64,000 nt of DNA from Fibrobacter sp. UWP2 (GCF_900141705.1 NZ_FQYM01000006.1:1-64000); one strand, 5' to 3'. Positions 7,900 through 17,380 are shown, counted from the first letter of the stretch. The notes: generated by a model not told the origin, from the sequence alone. Made by a program: numbers and translations.

Positions 7900-8925
7900 A
7901 TGAATAACGTATTTGTATATTGCGAAATTGAGGGCACGACCGTTGTCGATGTTTCCCTCGAACTTTTGTCCAAGGGCCGCAAGCTCGCCAACACGCTCGG
8001 CGTTCAGCTCGAATGCATCTGCGCCGGCAAGGGCCTCGACGGAATTGAAAAGCAGGTGTTCCCCTACGGTGTGGACAAGGTCCATGTGTTCGATGCCGAA
8101 GGGCTCTTCCCCTACACCACCAACCCGCACGCGTCCCTCGTGGTGAACCTCTTCAAGGAAGAGCAGCCGCAGATTTGCCTGCTCGGTGCAACGGTGATTG
8201 GCCGTGACCTCGGCCCGCGCATCTCCAGCGCCATGCACAGCGGCCTTACCGCCGACTGTACCGAACTCGAAATCGACAGCTTCGAAATGAGCATCGGTGG
8301 CGTGAAGAAGTTCTACGAAAACCAGCTCTGCCAGATTCGCCCGGCGTTCGGCGGCAACATCGTCGCTACCATCGTGAACCCGGAACACCGCCCGCAGATG
8401 GCGACGGTGCGCGAAGGCGTGATGAAGAAGGAAATCGTGGACCCGAACTACAAGGGCGAAGTCATCAAGCACGACGTGGCCAAGTACGTGCCGGAAACGG
8501 AATACGTGGTCAAGGTGCTCGAACGCCATGTGGAAAAGGCCAAGCACAACCTCAAGGGCGCACCCATCGTGGTCGCCGGTGGTTACGGCATGGGCTCCAA
8601 GGAAAACTTCGACATGCTGTTCGAACTGGCGAAGGAACTCCACGCCGAAGTGGGCGCAAGCCGTGCCGCTATCGACGCGGGCTTTGCCGATCATGACCGC
8701 CAGATTGGCCAGACCGGCGTGACGGTTCGCCCGAAGGTGTATATCGCCTGCGGTATCTCCGGCCAGATCCAGCACCTCGCCGGCATGCAGGATTCAGGAA
8801 TCATCATCTCCGTGAACTCCGACCCCGACGCCCCGATCAACGCTATCGCTGACTACGTGATCAACGGCACCGTCGAAGAGGTCATCCCGAAGATGATCAA
8901 GTATTACAAGGCAAACAACAAGTAG
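7900..8925 (+). CDS. etfA: Electron transfer flavoprotein alpha subunit
   Basis: FAD-binding large subunit of ETF, 341 residues. The C-terminal FAD domain is clear: VVAGGYGMGSKENF, DHDRQIGQTGVTVRPKVYIA, then the signature GISGQIQHLAGMQDSGIIISVNSDPDAPI. It shuttles electrons between the dehydrogenase encoded next and the respiratory chain or ferredoxin. Whether the complex bifurcates electrons cannot be decided from the sequence alone. Only 5 bp separate it from the next gene. Confidence 0.96.
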   Translation: MNNVFVYCEIEGTTVVDVSLELLSKGRKLANTLGVQLECICAGKGLDGIEKQVFPYGVDKVHVFDAEGLFPYTTNPHASLVVNLFKEEQPQICLLGATVIGRDLGPRISSAMHSGLTADCTELEIDSFEMSIGGVKKFYENQLCQIRPAFGGNIVATIVNPEHRPQMATVREGVMKKEIVDPNYKGEVIKHDVAKYVPETEYVVKVLERHVEKAKHNLKGAPIVVAGGYGMGSKENFDMLFELAKELHAEVGASRAAIDAGFADHDRQIGQTGVTVRPKVYIACGISGQIQHLAGMQDSGIIISVNSDPDAPINAIADYVINGTVEEVIPKMIKYYKANNK

Positions 8926-8930
8926 GCGTT

Positions 8931-10733
8931 ATGGCGAATTTTTACACAGACCATCCAGAGATTAAGTTCAACCTTGAAAGCTCTCCTTTGATGCAGCGCA
9001 TCGTGGAGCTCAAGGAAAACGGCTACGCCGACAAGGACAGCTTTGACTATGCGCCGGAAGACTACGCCGACGCGATAGACAGCTACAACCGCGTGCTCGA
9101 AGTCGCGGGCGACATCACCGCAAACACCGTGTTCCCGAACTCGGAAGACGTGGACGCCGAAGGCCCCCACTGCGAAGACGGCCGCGTGCGTTACGCGAGC
9201 AAGACCTACGAGAACCTGGAAGCCACCCGCAAGGCTGGCCTCAATGGCGTGACCATGCCGCGCCGCTTCGGCGGTCTCAACTTCCCGATTACCGCCTACA
9301 CGGCCATCAACGAAATGATCGCCTCTGCAGACGCCGGTTTCGAGAACATCTGGTCCCTCCAGGACTGCATCGAGACGCTCTATGAATTTGGCGACGAAGA
9401 CCAGCGCTCCCGTTTCATTCCGCGCGTGTGCGCCGGCGAAACGATGTCCATGGACTTGACCGAACCCGATGCCGGTTCCGACCTGCAGCGCGTGATGCTC
9501 AAGGCCACCTACAGTGAGGCCGACAAGTGCTGGTACCTGAACGGCGTGAAGCGCTTCATCACGAACGGCGACAGCGACATCCACCTGGTGCTCGCCCGCT
9601 CCGAAGAAGGCACCCACGACGGCCGCGGCCTTTCGATGTTCATTTACGACAACCGTGAGCACAAAGCGACTCGTATTAACGAGTCGTGTGTGCGAGAGCG
9701 AGGCGAAACCATAGGTTCTTCTAGCGATGGAGCCGAGCGGTCGCAAAAAGACGGTGGCGTGAACGTGCGCCGCATCGAGAACAAGCTCGGCATCCACGGA
9801 AGCCCGACCTGCGAACTTGTCTACAAGAACGCGAAGGCTGAACTCTGTGGCCGCCGCAAGTTCGGCCTCATCAAGTACGTGATGGCCCTCATGAACGGTG
9901 CACGCCTCGGCATTGCCGCACAGTCCGTGGGCATCAGCCAGATGGCTTACAACGAAGCATTGGCATACGCCAAGGACCGCAAGCAGTTCGGCCAGGCCAT
10001 CGTGAACTTCCCCGCCGTCTATGAAATGATTTCCAACATCAAGGCACGCCTCGACGCAGGCCGCGCACTGTTGTACCAGACAGCCCGCTACGTGGATATC
10101 TACAAGGGCCTCGAGGACATCGAGCGCACCCGTAAGCTCACCGACGAGGAGAAGGCTGAACTCAAGCTGTACCAGAAGCTCGCCTCCGCTTGCACGCCTT
10201 TGGCCAAGGGCATGAACTCCGAATACGCCAACCTGAACGCCTACGACAGCATCCAGGTGCACGGCGGTTCCGGCTACATGCTCGAATACGCCTGCCAGCG
10301 CCTCTACCGCGACGCCCGTATTACTTCGATTTACGAAGGCACGACGCAGCTGCAGACCGTTGCCGCCCTCCCGCACATCACCACCGGCACCTACAGCCAG
10401 ATGCTCGAGGAACTGGAAGCGGGCGAAGTGGCCGCCGAATACGAGAGCCTCAAGGCCCGCGCGAAGGCCATGGACGCGAAGTTCAACGAAGCCATCGAAA
10501 CTGTGAAGGCCGCGAACAACAACGAGTTCACCGACCTTTGCAGCCGTCACTTGTACGAACTCGCCGCCAACTGCGTGATGAGCCAGTTGCTCCTCCGCGA
10601 CGCCACCAAGGCACCTGAACTGTTCGAAAAGAGCATGAAGGTGTACCTGAACCTCGCCGAAGCCGAAGTCGCCAAGCACTACAACTTCGTGAAGAACGTG
10701 GATGTGGAAGCGATGGAAAGCTACCGCAAGTAG
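8931..10733 (+). CDS. Acyl-CoA dehydrogenase with an inserted palindromic element
   Basis: FAD-dependent acyl-CoA dehydrogenase of the long (about 600-residue) class with an extra C-terminal helical domain. It has the mid-domain flavin motif (MDLTEPDAGSDLQ), the GIHGSPTCEL strand, and the catalytic glutamate in IYEGTTQLQT near residue 470. It passes electrons to the upstream EtfAB. A stretch of 31 residues between IYDNR and DGGVNVRR (residues about 243-273) interrupts a normally short loop and corresponds to a hairpin-bearing DNA element kept exactly in frame. The loop is at the surface of the beta domain in the family, so the enzyme may tolerate it. A terminator follows. Confidence 0.92.
   Translation: MANFYTDHPEIKFNLESSPLMQRIVELKENGYADKDSFDYAPEDYADAIDSYNRVLEVAGDITANTVFPNSEDVDAEGPHCEDGRVRYASKTYENLEATRKAGLNGVTMPRRFGGLNFPITAYTAINEMIASADAGFENIWSLQDCIETLYEFGDEDQRSRFIPRVCAGETMSMDLTEPDAGSDLQRVMLKATYSEADKCWYLNGVKRFITNGDSDIHLVLARSEEGTHDGRGLSMFIYDNREHKATRINESCVRERGETIGSSSDGAERSQKDGGVNVRRIENKLGIHGSPTCELVYKNAKAELCGRRKFGLIKYVMALMNGARLGIAAQSVGISQMAYNEALAYAKDRKQFGQAIVNFPAVYEMISNIKARLDAGRALLYQTARYVDIYKGLEDIERTRKLTDEEKAELKLYQKLASACTPLAKGMNSEYANLNAYDSIQVHGGSGYMLEYACQRLYRDARITSIYEGTTQLQTVAALPHITTGTYSQMLEELEAGEVAAEYESLKARAKAMDAKFNEAIETVKAANNNEFTDLCSRHLYELAANCVMSQLLLRDATKAPELFEKSMKVYLNLAEAEVAKHYNFVKNVDVEAMESYRK
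9657..9749. repeat. 93-bp in-frame palindromic insertion in acyl-CoA dehydrogenase gene
   Basis: Exactly 31 codons with no stop. It contains the perfect hairpin CGACTCGTATTAACGAGTCG at 9667-9686 and, on the opposite strand, GCTCGGC and AACC-TAT-GGTT segments. The layout (conserved flank, hairpin, GAGGCG, hairpin) resembles the elements in the thrS fragments, though the sequence match is only partial. Acyl-CoA dehydrogenases do not normally have residues here. Confidence 0.65.
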
Positions 10734-10764
10734 GAAGTAATTTTCGGTAACGCGAAAAGAAATT

Positions 10765-10790
10765 GCCCCGACTCAATTGCGAGCCGGGGC
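10765..10790 (+). terminator. Terminator of etfBA-acyl-CoA dehydrogenase operon
   Basis: GCCCCGACTC and GAGCCGGGGC pair with one mismatch around AATTGC. The following TTAATTAA is a poor T-run, so termination strength is uncertain. Confidence 0.65.
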
Positions 10791-10823
10791 TTAATTAACA
10801 ACAAAGTACCTACTATTGACAAA

Positions 10824-11687
10824 CTACATATAGAACGAAATGCCGGCAGTACCGGCGATGTGGTAGCCGTCAAAGTCCCCAAAGATGTGCGCCACGCCGC
10901 CGTGCAGCTCCATGCGATTGAACAGGTGCACACCAAGCGTCAAATATTGCGTAGCGACAAGGCTTGGTTTCTCGGCATTCTTTTCTTTTTTCAACCCATC
11001 CATCTCCTCGACCATAAGCCGGTACACATACGCATTGAAGGAGTACGTCAAGAAGGCCGGGCCAAAGAACGCGCTCGTATAGGCTCCAAAATCAACAGTC
11101 GGGTTTATTAGAGTTTCGTCCGATTCAAAATAGCTTGTACGCATAAAATACTCTTCGTCATCAATAAGACCTTTTTTTTCACAGGAGTACTTCGTCCCTG
11201 AATAAGTGATTTCTGACGCCAGAATCCATGCACCTAAATTGCCGCCAAATTCAAAATGTTCATAGTTGCCGCCAACTCCCATTCGTAAAATCAGGCCCCT
11301 GCTATAGCCTAGTCCAAAATTGGTCAGCAGGTGCCCACTTTTTGCCAGTCTCTCGATGGAACCGTCAATGTCAAAAGGGCTTATGCGAAGGTTCGCCTCC
11401 ATGGGGCCGTCCTTCCCCACCTTTTTACTCCCGCAACCTGCAAAATAGCAGCCCTCCTCCACGGTACTGTAACCGTCAAGTGCATAAGACTCGTCCTTCC
11501 CCACTTGAACATTCACATTGGCCCGCCATTCGGACTCGCCGTCTTGCATATAGCGGTTCGCCCCGTGCACATCGGGCGCAGCCAAAACCTTCGCATCAAA
11601 GGCTTCTATCCGGTTGGTAGATTTAACCGCACAGCCCGTAAAAAGGGAAACGAGCATCAGAACAAAAATAGGGCTTAACTTTCTCAT
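10824..11687 (-). CDS. Putative outer-membrane lipoprotein, beta-rich
   Basis: Unrecognised 287-residue lipoprotein. The signal peptide ends in the lipobox FTGC (Cys near residue 19). The mature part is rich in Gly and aromatic residues in alternating strands (YSRGLILRMGVGGNYEHFEFGGNLGAWI) and ends in an aromatic-Met (SFYM), suggesting a small outer-membrane barrel or a barrel-associated protein. Two close Cys pairs lie in the N-terminal half. It stands alone on the minus strand between convergent and divergent neighbours. Confidence 0.7.
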   Translation of the reverse strand: MRKLSPIFVLMLVSLFTGCAVKSTNRIEAFDAKVLAAPDVHGANRYMQDGESEWRANVNVQVGKDESYALDGYSTVEEGCYFAGCGSKKVGKDGPMEANLRISPFDIDGSIERLAKSGHLLTNFGLGYSRGLILRMGVGGNYEHFEFGGNLGAWILASEITYSGTKYSCEKKGLIDDEEYFMRTSYFESDETLINPTVDFGAYTSAFFGPAFLTYSFNAYVYRLMVEEMDGLKKEKNAEKPSLVATQYLTLGVHLFNRMELHGGVAHIFGDFDGYHIAGTAGISFYM

Positions 11688-11827
11688 ATTCGCAACTGAA
11701 TATAAATTATTTTTTAGTAAAAACGTTATTTTCTCAAATGGTCACGAAAATTTCCCAGACCGTAAAAAATCCCGGAATCATTTGCAAATTCAAAGATAGG
11801 GAAAAAACCTTTTTTGGCAACTCGGGC

Positions 11828-12151
11828 TCAAACGTCCTTGCCGCTGCGGGCCAAAAAGGCAAGCGCCAGGAACGCTCCGGCGATCATCCCGATGAGCGGC
11901 AGGTCGGCCTGGCTCCGCAGGAACATCTTGAGGAATCGCACCAGCTGCGACGACGCAAAAGCGTAACCGGCGCTGCACAGCAACACAAACAGAGCGAACC
12001 GCCCCACAAACGGGATGCTCTTGGTAATCTTTTTAAAGTACCCGTTGATTTTGCCGCCGTAAATAATGAGGAGCGTTGCCACCAACCCCACCGCAATGGA
12101 ATCCATGTGCAAACGCAAAAAGTCGGCGAATTGGTGTATATAGGGCTGCAT
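11828..12151 (-). CDS. Small membrane protein, DUF3392-like
   Basis: 107 residues with three hydrophobic segments (about 18-34, 47-66, 85-101), consistent with an inner-membrane protein. Size and the pattern around DSIAVGLVATLLIIYGGKIN resemble the uncharacterised DUF3392 family. Function unknown. It is divergent from the glycosyltransferase gene that follows. Confidence 0.65.
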   Translation of the reverse strand: MQPYIHQFADFLRLHMDSIAVGLVATLLIIYGGKINGYFKKITKSIPFVGRFALFVLLCSAGYAFASSQLVRFLKMFLRSQADLPLIGMIAGAFLALAFLARSGKDV

Positions 12152-12217
12152 GGCTCGAAATATAAAAAAGCAAAAACAGAATAATCTATATTATTGAAAA
12201 AATTCCCCGGATTTCAA

Positions 12218-13198
12218 ATGCTGCTCTCCATCATCATACCCGTCTACAATTCCGAGAAGTATGTGCGACATACGCTGGAGAGCATTTACGGGCAGCCCTT
12301 TGACCAAACCCTAGTCGAGGTCATTGTCGTGAACGACGGGACGCCCGACAACTCCATGCAAATCGTGAACGAGTTCGCAGCCAAGTCCGCCACACTCAAG
12401 GTCATTGAGCAAGAGAACCGCGGGCTGAGCGCCGCCCGCAACGCCGGGCTCGGCTTGGCGCAGGGCAAGTACATTTGGTTTGTCGACAGTGACGATTGGA
12501 TCGAAGACGGCTTTTTGCAAAAGGTGCTCCCCCTGCTCAAGGAGCGCAACGACGATGTATTCTTGTTCCGCACCCGCGAGTACTCTGAACAAACCGGGGA
12601 ACCTACCCTGGAGCGGCACCTTCTCTCGGACACCCAAATCGTGGAGACGGACTTGTACGAGATCATGTGCAAAGAAGTTTCTTTTTCGCCGCTCCAAATT
12701 TACCTCATCCGCCGTGACTTTTTGGAACAGAACCACCTGAGGCTCGTCGAGAGAATCATCCACGAAGACATGGAATTCGCCCCGCGCATGCTCGCCATGG
12801 CAAACAAAGTAACATGCGTCCCCTTGTTCCATTACAACTACCTCAGGCGGAACAGCGGGAGCATCACCAGTTCGCCAGCCAACCGCAAGTACCGTGTTGC
12901 AAGCCTCACGCGCATCATGGACCTGCACGACGACCTTTTAAAAACGCAGCTCCGTCCCAAAAGCAAAAAAGCCCTGGACATGGTGCAATTCTGGCTGTTC
13001 CGCAAGATTTTCAACTTCATTGATCCCGAAGAATTTCAGGAATGGGATGCAGAACTCGGACTCGGCAAACGTGCGAAGGCAGCAAAAAAACGGGTGTTAA
13101 AGCACCTGTTTTACCACTGCACCTCGCTCATGTTCTTACGTCGGCTCATGTTCATTGCCTCTCCCAAGTGGCTCAAGTCCAAAAGAAAGGGCATTTAG
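12218..13198 (+). CDS. Family 2 glycosyltransferase
   Basis: GT-A-fold glycosyltransferase of about 326 residues. The N-terminal strand SIIIPVYNSEKYV, the nucleotide-binding VVNDGTPDNS, and the metal-binding DSDD motif in WFVDSDDW (near residue 90) are all present. It transfers a sugar from a nucleotide donor to a glycan or lipid; donor and acceptor cannot be told. No transmembrane segment, so cytosolic or peripheral. The ATG at 12218 gives the canonical N-terminus; a TTG at 12194 would add eight residues. No sugar genes are adjacent. Confidence 0.88.
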   Translation: MLLSIIIPVYNSEKYVRHTLESIYGQPFDQTLVEVIVVNDGTPDNSMQIVNEFAAKSATLKVIEQENRGLSAARNAGLGLAQGKYIWFVDSDDWIEDGFLQKVLPLLKERNDDVFLFRTREYSEQTGEPTLERHLLSDTQIVETDLYEIMCKEVSFSPLQIYLIRRDFLEQNHLRLVERIIHEDMEFAPRMLAMANKVTCVPLFHYNYLRRNSGSITSSPANRKYRVASLTRIMDLHDDLLKTQLRPKSKKALDMVQFWLFRKIFNFIDPEEFQEWDAELGLGKRAKAAKKRVLKHLFYHCTSLMFLRRLMFIASPKWLKSKRKGI

Positions 13199-13346
13199 CC
13201 CTAAAATCGGGCTTTTGATAAAATCCGTAAACCTCTGGACACGGCAGTAAACACGCTGGTTTCTGCTGAAAACACTTTTTAAGGGTCCCCGTATACTAAA
13301 CTGGCGCTCCGGGATTTAGTTTTAGGGTATCAAAAGGAAGGTTCCA

Positions 13347-15236
13347 ATGTCTTTGAAAAACATTCTCCTTATTACCGCGAGTGCCGCAACAGCCCTGTTC
13401 GCCGCCACCGCTTACCAAAACCAGGTCGGATTCCTCACCAACGGCATCAAGCAGATGGCCGTTTTGGATGCAGCCGGTAAAGACATCGTTTTCAAGGACG
13501 CCCAGGGCGAAACCGTTTTGACGGTCACCGCCCCCGAGGCCCAAAAGTGGTCCCCCGCCGGCGAAAACGCCTCCCTGGTCGACTTCTCTGAACTCAAGAC
13601 CCCCGGAACCTACCAAGCCTACGTTGGCGACTCCGCCGTGGGCCACCCCATCGTGGTGAGCGACTCCGCCTTTGAAGGCGTCACCAAGGGCTCCCTCAAG
13701 TTCTTCTACTTCCAGCGTTCCTCCACGGCCCTCGAGGAGGAATACGCCGGCGAATACGCCCGCGAAATGGGCCACCCCGACACCGCCGTAAAATACCACT
13801 CCTCCACCGGCATCGAAGACGCCAGCGCCACGTTCAACGGCTCCAAGGGCTGGTACGACGCCGGCGACTACGGCAAGTACATTGTGAACTCGGGCATCAG
13901 CACCTACACCCTTTTGCAGCTCTACCAGCAGAACAAGGAATACTTCAAGAACCTCAACCTGAACATCCCCGAAAGCAAGAACGACGTGCCCGACATTCTT
14001 GACGAAATCCGCTGGAACCTGGATTGGATGATTACGATGCAAGACACCGATGGCGGCGTTTTCCACAAGCTCACCACCAAGCAGTTCGCCGGCATGGTGA
14101 TGCCCGCCAAGGCCACCGCCCAGCGTTTTGCCATTGGCAAGGGCGTCGAGGCCACCTGGAACTTTGCCGCCGTGATGGCTCTCGCCTCCGACATTTACGC
14201 CCCCTTTGACTCCGTGTTCGCCGACACCTGCGCCAAGGCGGCCGTAAAGGCACGCTGGTGGGCCTACACCCACCCGACCGCCATTTACACCCAGCCCAAG
14301 GACGTGGGCACGGGCTCGTACACCGACGCCGTCGCATGGACAGGCAAACTCTGGACCAACGCCGAACTCTTCCGCATTACCGGCGACAAGGTCTTTGCCG
14401 ACTCCATCCACACTCTTAAAATCAACCGCAAAAAGGCCAGCCTGCAAACCTGGAGCAACGACCTGATGCTCGAGGCCTTCACCATCGCGACCAACCCCGA
14501 CATTTTTGACGAAGCCGACGTGGACACCGCCGAGGCCATGATCTTTACGCTTGCCGACAGCTACATTGCCTCCCTCGAAGGCAACGGCTACGGCGTCGCC
14601 ATGACCGACAACGACTTTTTCTGGGGTTCCAACAGCGTCGCCGCCAACAAGGGCATGGTCCTGATCCACGCCTATATTCTCACCAAGGAGCAAAAGTACC
14701 TGGATGCGGCCATCGGCCTTGCCGACTACCTGCTGGGCAGAAACCCGCTCGACAAGTCTTACTTGACCGGATTCGGGGTGAACCAGGTTATGAACCCGCA
14801 CCACCGCCCAAGCCAAGCCGACGGCATTGAAGCCCCGGTACCGGGCATGCTCTCGGGCGGCCCCAACGCCTCGGCAAACGACATTGGCGCCTGCAAGAAC
14901 CATGATTACCGCGTCGCGGGAGCCCCGGCCAAGTCGTTCTACGACAACAGCTGCAGCTTTGCCAGCAACGAAGTCGCCATCAACTGGAACGCCCCCTTCG
15001 CCTACCTGGTCGGCAGCATCCAGGCCATCATGACCACCGGCAAGGCTTACGACGTCAAGTCCAAGGTGAGCAAGACTTACACCGACCTCGACGCCATCCG
15101 TGCCAACAAGGTCAACTACAAGCGTGCAAAATCCGGCAACCGCCTGGTGGTCCGCAACGGCGGCATCCAAGTCGAGATGACCAACACCGATGGCACCGTG
15201 CGCTACTTTAACCTGCGCGGCAAGTCCCTCAAGTAA
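13347..15236 (+). CDS. Secreted GH9 endoglucanase
   Basis: Cellulase of 629 residues that hydrolyses beta-1,4-glucan by inversion. A signal peptide covers residues 1-20. An N-terminal Ig-like domain (about 21-105) precedes the GH9 barrel, which carries the catalytic aspartates in GWYDAGDYGKY (D171, D174), the NPHHRPS substrate-binding motif, and the proton donor E542 in SNEVAINWNAP. The last 60 residues are basic and of the kind seen at Fibrobacter secreted enzymes. RBS AAGGAAGG lies upstream. Monocistronic, with terminator. Confidence 0.95.
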   Translation: MSLKNILLITASAATALFAATAYQNQVGFLTNGIKQMAVLDAAGKDIVFKDAQGETVLTVTAPEAQKWSPAGENASLVDFSELKTPGTYQAYVGDSAVGHPIVVSDSAFEGVTKGSLKFFYFQRSSTALEEEYAGEYAREMGHPDTAVKYHSSTGIEDASATFNGSKGWYDAGDYGKYIVNSGISTYTLLQLYQQNKEYFKNLNLNIPESKNDVPDILDEIRWNLDWMITMQDTDGGVFHKLTTKQFAGMVMPAKATAQRFAIGKGVEATWNFAAVMALASDIYAPFDSVFADTCAKAAVKARWWAYTHPTAIYTQPKDVGTGSYTDAVAWTGKLWTNAELFRITGDKVFADSIHTLKINRKKASLQTWSNDLMLEAFTIATNPDIFDEADVDTAEAMIFTLADSYIASLEGNGYGVAMTDNDFFWGSNSVAANKGMVLIHAYILTKEQKYLDAAIGLADYLLGRNPLDKSYLTGFGVNQVMNPHHRPSQADGIEAPVPGMLSGGPNASANDIGACKNHDYRVAGAPAKSFYDNSCSFASNEVAINWNAPFAYLVGSIQAIMTTGKAYDVKSKVSKTYTDLDAIRANKVNYKRAKSGNRLVVRNGGIQVEMTNTDGTVRYFNLRGKSLK

Positions 15237-15259
15237 AGAGATTCCTAAATACCACACCG

Positions 15260-15292
15260 GGTGGCGCCCTGAATAGGCGTCGCCTTTTTTTT
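15260..15292 (+). terminator. Terminator of GH9 gene
   Basis: Imperfect stem GGCG/CGCC with inner CCT/AGG pairs, followed by eight T. Confidence 0.7.
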
Positions 15293-15315
15293 GCAAAAAA
15301 AACTTAGAGGCTCGT

Positions 15316-15912
15316 TTAGAGGAGCGCGTCGAGCTGATTTTGGAGGGAAGCCACGTCGCCCTCATTCGTCAAGGTGCAGACAACTTTGCCTGTAAAGAAG
15401 TCAGCCTTGCAGGTTTCTCGCTGGTTCTCGATGCGGCGGCGGGCGTCGGCTGGTTCCAGACCCCGAGCAACCAGGCGACGCAAACGGGTGCTTTCGGGAG
15501 CGTCCACAATCCAGACCTCGTCCAGCATTTGGAGAATCCCGGGCGTCCGCGAAAGGAGCGCCGCTTCGACAAAACGCACTTGTTGGGCTTGGGGCGCGTT
15601 TTCGGGGACGCCCCCGTTCAAAAAACTACCTACCGAACGAGTCAAGTACGGGTAGACGATTCCCTCGAGCTTTTTGAGGGCAACGGCATCGTTAAAAACG
15701 AGGTCGGCCACGAACTTGCGGCTCACGCCATTGAGTGCAAGGCAGGCTTCGCCAAAGGCGGCGGCCAGCTCCGAACGGAGTTCCTGGTTGTCGCGGTAGA
15801 GTTCGTGCACTTCGCGGTCGGCGTCCATCACCATAAAACCGCGCTCCCGCAGCAGCGCCCCGACAAAGGACTTCCCAGAACCTATCGTGCCAGTGATTCC
15901 CACCCGCTTCAT
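15316..15912 (-). CDS. coaE: Dephospho-CoA kinase
   Basis: Last step of coenzyme A synthesis: phosphorylates the 3'-hydroxyl of dephospho-CoA with ATP. 198 residues with the P-loop GTIGSGKS (residues 8-15), the DAD motif after the second strand, and the lid arginines in RLRRLVARGLEPADARRRIENQ. ATG at 15912 is preferred over an upstream TTG because GGGAC lies in ribosome-site position and it gives the canonical KRVGITG start. It follows the EamA transporter gene by 22 bp and is probably co-transcribed with it. Confidence 0.94.
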   Translation of the reverse strand: MKRVGITGTIGSGKSFVGALLRERGFMVMDADREVHELYRDNQELRSELAAAFGEACLALNGVSRKFVADLVFNDAVALKKLEGIVYPYLTRSVGSFLNGGVPENAPQAQQVRFVEAALLSRTPGILQMLDEVWIVDAPESTRLRRLVARGLEPADARRRIENQRETCKADFFTGKVVCTLTNEGDVASLQNQLDALL

Positions 15913-15934
15913 TACACAGTCCCGCAAAAGAGGG

Positions 15935-16816
15935 TTAACCCTTCCCCAGCGATATCAAGCAAAGTCCAATGACAATGCCCAACAGAGCGAGGAACTTGAG
16001 TTTGCTCTTCCGCTCCTTGAAAATTAGTATTCCCGCAACAAAGCTCACAAACACGCTAGAACGGCGGAGCACCGTTATTACCGAAATCAAGGCATCCTGG
16101 TGGCTCACGGCCAAAAAATAGCAGCGGTCGGCAATAATCAAAAGCGCCGCCACCGCCAAAAAGGACCACCGAAACTGGAACGGCGTTGTCTTTTTACGTG
16201 TAGGTAGCCACGTGACCGCGGTCGTTATGAGTTGGACCGCCATCATGTAGATGCCGAACCAGACTTGGACCGTCAAAGGCTCGAAGTTCATGCGTTGCAA
16301 AATAAACTTGTCGTAAATGCTGCTGCAACTCGCAAGGATGGTCCCGATGACCATCGAGATGACCCAGCCGTTGCTAAAGAAGTGGCCCATCTCCTTGCGA
16401 CCCGCCATGCTGAGCCACACGTACGAAACAATGCAAACGGCAATGCCCAACCACTGCATGGCGAACGGCCTCTCGCCCATAAAACCCACCGCAATCATGA
16501 TGGTGAAGAGCGGCGAGAGCGCCCGGATGGTCGTCGAGATGCTGAGCGGCATGTGCGCAATGGCGTTGTAGGTAAAGAGCCAGCTGCCGCCGACAATCAC
16601 CGCCTTGCCCATCAGGTAAAGGTGGTCGTGGAGCGTGAGCGGTTCGCAGCGCCCCGTGAGGAGTATCGGGAGCATCAAAAGGGAGTAAAACGCGCTGCAG
16701 AGCAGCAAAACGGGGCGGACGGCGTTATTCTGGACAGACTTTTTTTTGGCTAAATCGTAAAAGCCTAAAAACAAAGCCGAACCGAACGCCAACAGTAACC
16801 ATGACATAGCGCACAC
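15935..16816 (-). CDS. EamA/DMT-family transporter
   Basis: Inner-membrane permease of 293 residues with about ten hydrophobic helices in two EamA repeats (roughly 5-135 and 150-290). The first repeat ends in ERPFAMQWLGIAVCIVSYVWL and the second in KERKSKLKFLALLGIVIGL, both typical of the drug/metabolite transporter superfamily. Substrate unknown. It lies upstream of coaE, but no functional link is evident. Confidence 0.88.
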   Translation of the reverse strand: MCAMSWLLLAFGSALFLGFYDLAKKKSVQNNAVRPVLLLCSAFYSLLMLPILLTGRCEPLTLHDHLYLMGKAVIVGGSWLFTYNAIAHMPLSISTTIRALSPLFTIMIAVGFMGERPFAMQWLGIAVCIVSYVWLSMAGRKEMGHFFSNGWVISMVIGTILASCSSIYDKFILQRMNFEPLTVQVWFGIYMMAVQLITTAVTWLPTRKKTTPFQFRWSFLAVAALLIIADRCYFLAVSHQDALISVITVLRRSSVFVSFVAGILIFKERKSKLKFLALLGIVIGLCLISLGKG

Positions 16817-16890
16817 AATTTAGAAATCCCTCTTGCCAACTTGTCGTTCTATGCTATTTTTTACTTAAAACATCAACATAAGGAGCCTCT

Positions 16891-17340
16891 ATGGGCATTA
16901 AAGGTAAAGCATCTTCCCTTTTGGAAGAATTCAAGGCCTTTGCATTCAAGGGCAACATCGTCGACATGGCCATCGGTGTGATCATCGGTGGTGCATTCGG
17001 TAAAATCGTAACCTCCTTCGTGAACGACATCGTGATGCCGTGTGTTACCGCCCTCATCGCCATGGGCGGCGCCAAGGACGCCGGCGAGGGCCTCAAGGCG
17101 CTCGCCTACACGACCGAAGCCGGCGTGGCCATCCCGTACGGCAGCTTCATTGGCGGCATTGTGGACTTCCTCATTGTCGCGATTGTCGTGTTCATTGTGA
17201 TGAAGAAGTTCCTCGGCTTTATGCAGAACATGCGCAAGGCCGAAGAAAAGACGGCTGAACCGCCTGCTCCGCCGGCACCTCCTGAACCGAGCGCCGAAGA
17301 GAAGCTCCTCACCGAGATCCGCGACTTGCTCAAGAAGTAG
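16891..17340 (+). CDS. mscL: Large-conductance mechanosensitive channel
   Basis: Pentameric channel that opens on hypo-osmotic shock. 149 residues with an N-terminal amphipathic helix (LLEEFKAFAFKGNIVDMAIGVIIGGAFGKIVTSFV), TM1, a periplasmic loop, TM2 (FLIVAIVVFIVMKKF) and the C-terminal helix bundle (LLTEIRDLLKK). An Ala/Pro-rich linker (EPPAPPAPPEP) separates TM2 from the bundle. RBS AAGGAG precedes the ATG. Confidence 0.97.
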   Translation: MGIKGKASSLLEEFKAFAFKGNIVDMAIGVIIGGAFGKIVTSFVNDIVMPCVTALIAMGGAKDAGEGLKALAYTTEAGVAIPYGSFIGGIVDFLIVAIVVFIVMKKFLGFMQNMRKAEEKTAEPPAPPAPPEPSAEEKLLTEIRDLLKK

Positions 17341-17351
17341 TCGCACCCTAC

Positions 17352-17380
17352 GGGCTAGTTACTAGTTAATAGTTTCTAGC
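17352..17380. repeat. Dispersed CTAGTTACTAGTTAATAG repeat, copy 1
   Basis: GGGCTAGTTACTAGTTAATAG followed by TTTCTAG just after the mscL stop. A near-identical stretch is at 55436-55465. It is an imperfect palindrome bounded by CTAG. Confidence 0.6.

Noticed and set aside
8904-10679. Long open frame (591 codons) antisense to the acyl-CoA dehydrogenase gene
   Set aside because: Shadow of GC-rich codon use; Val/His/Gly-rich with no domain, while the plus strand has a clear family match.
13296-15365. Long open frame (689 codons) antisense to the GH9 gene
   Set aside because: Low-complexity Gly/Val-rich translation; the GH9 frame carries all catalytic motifs.
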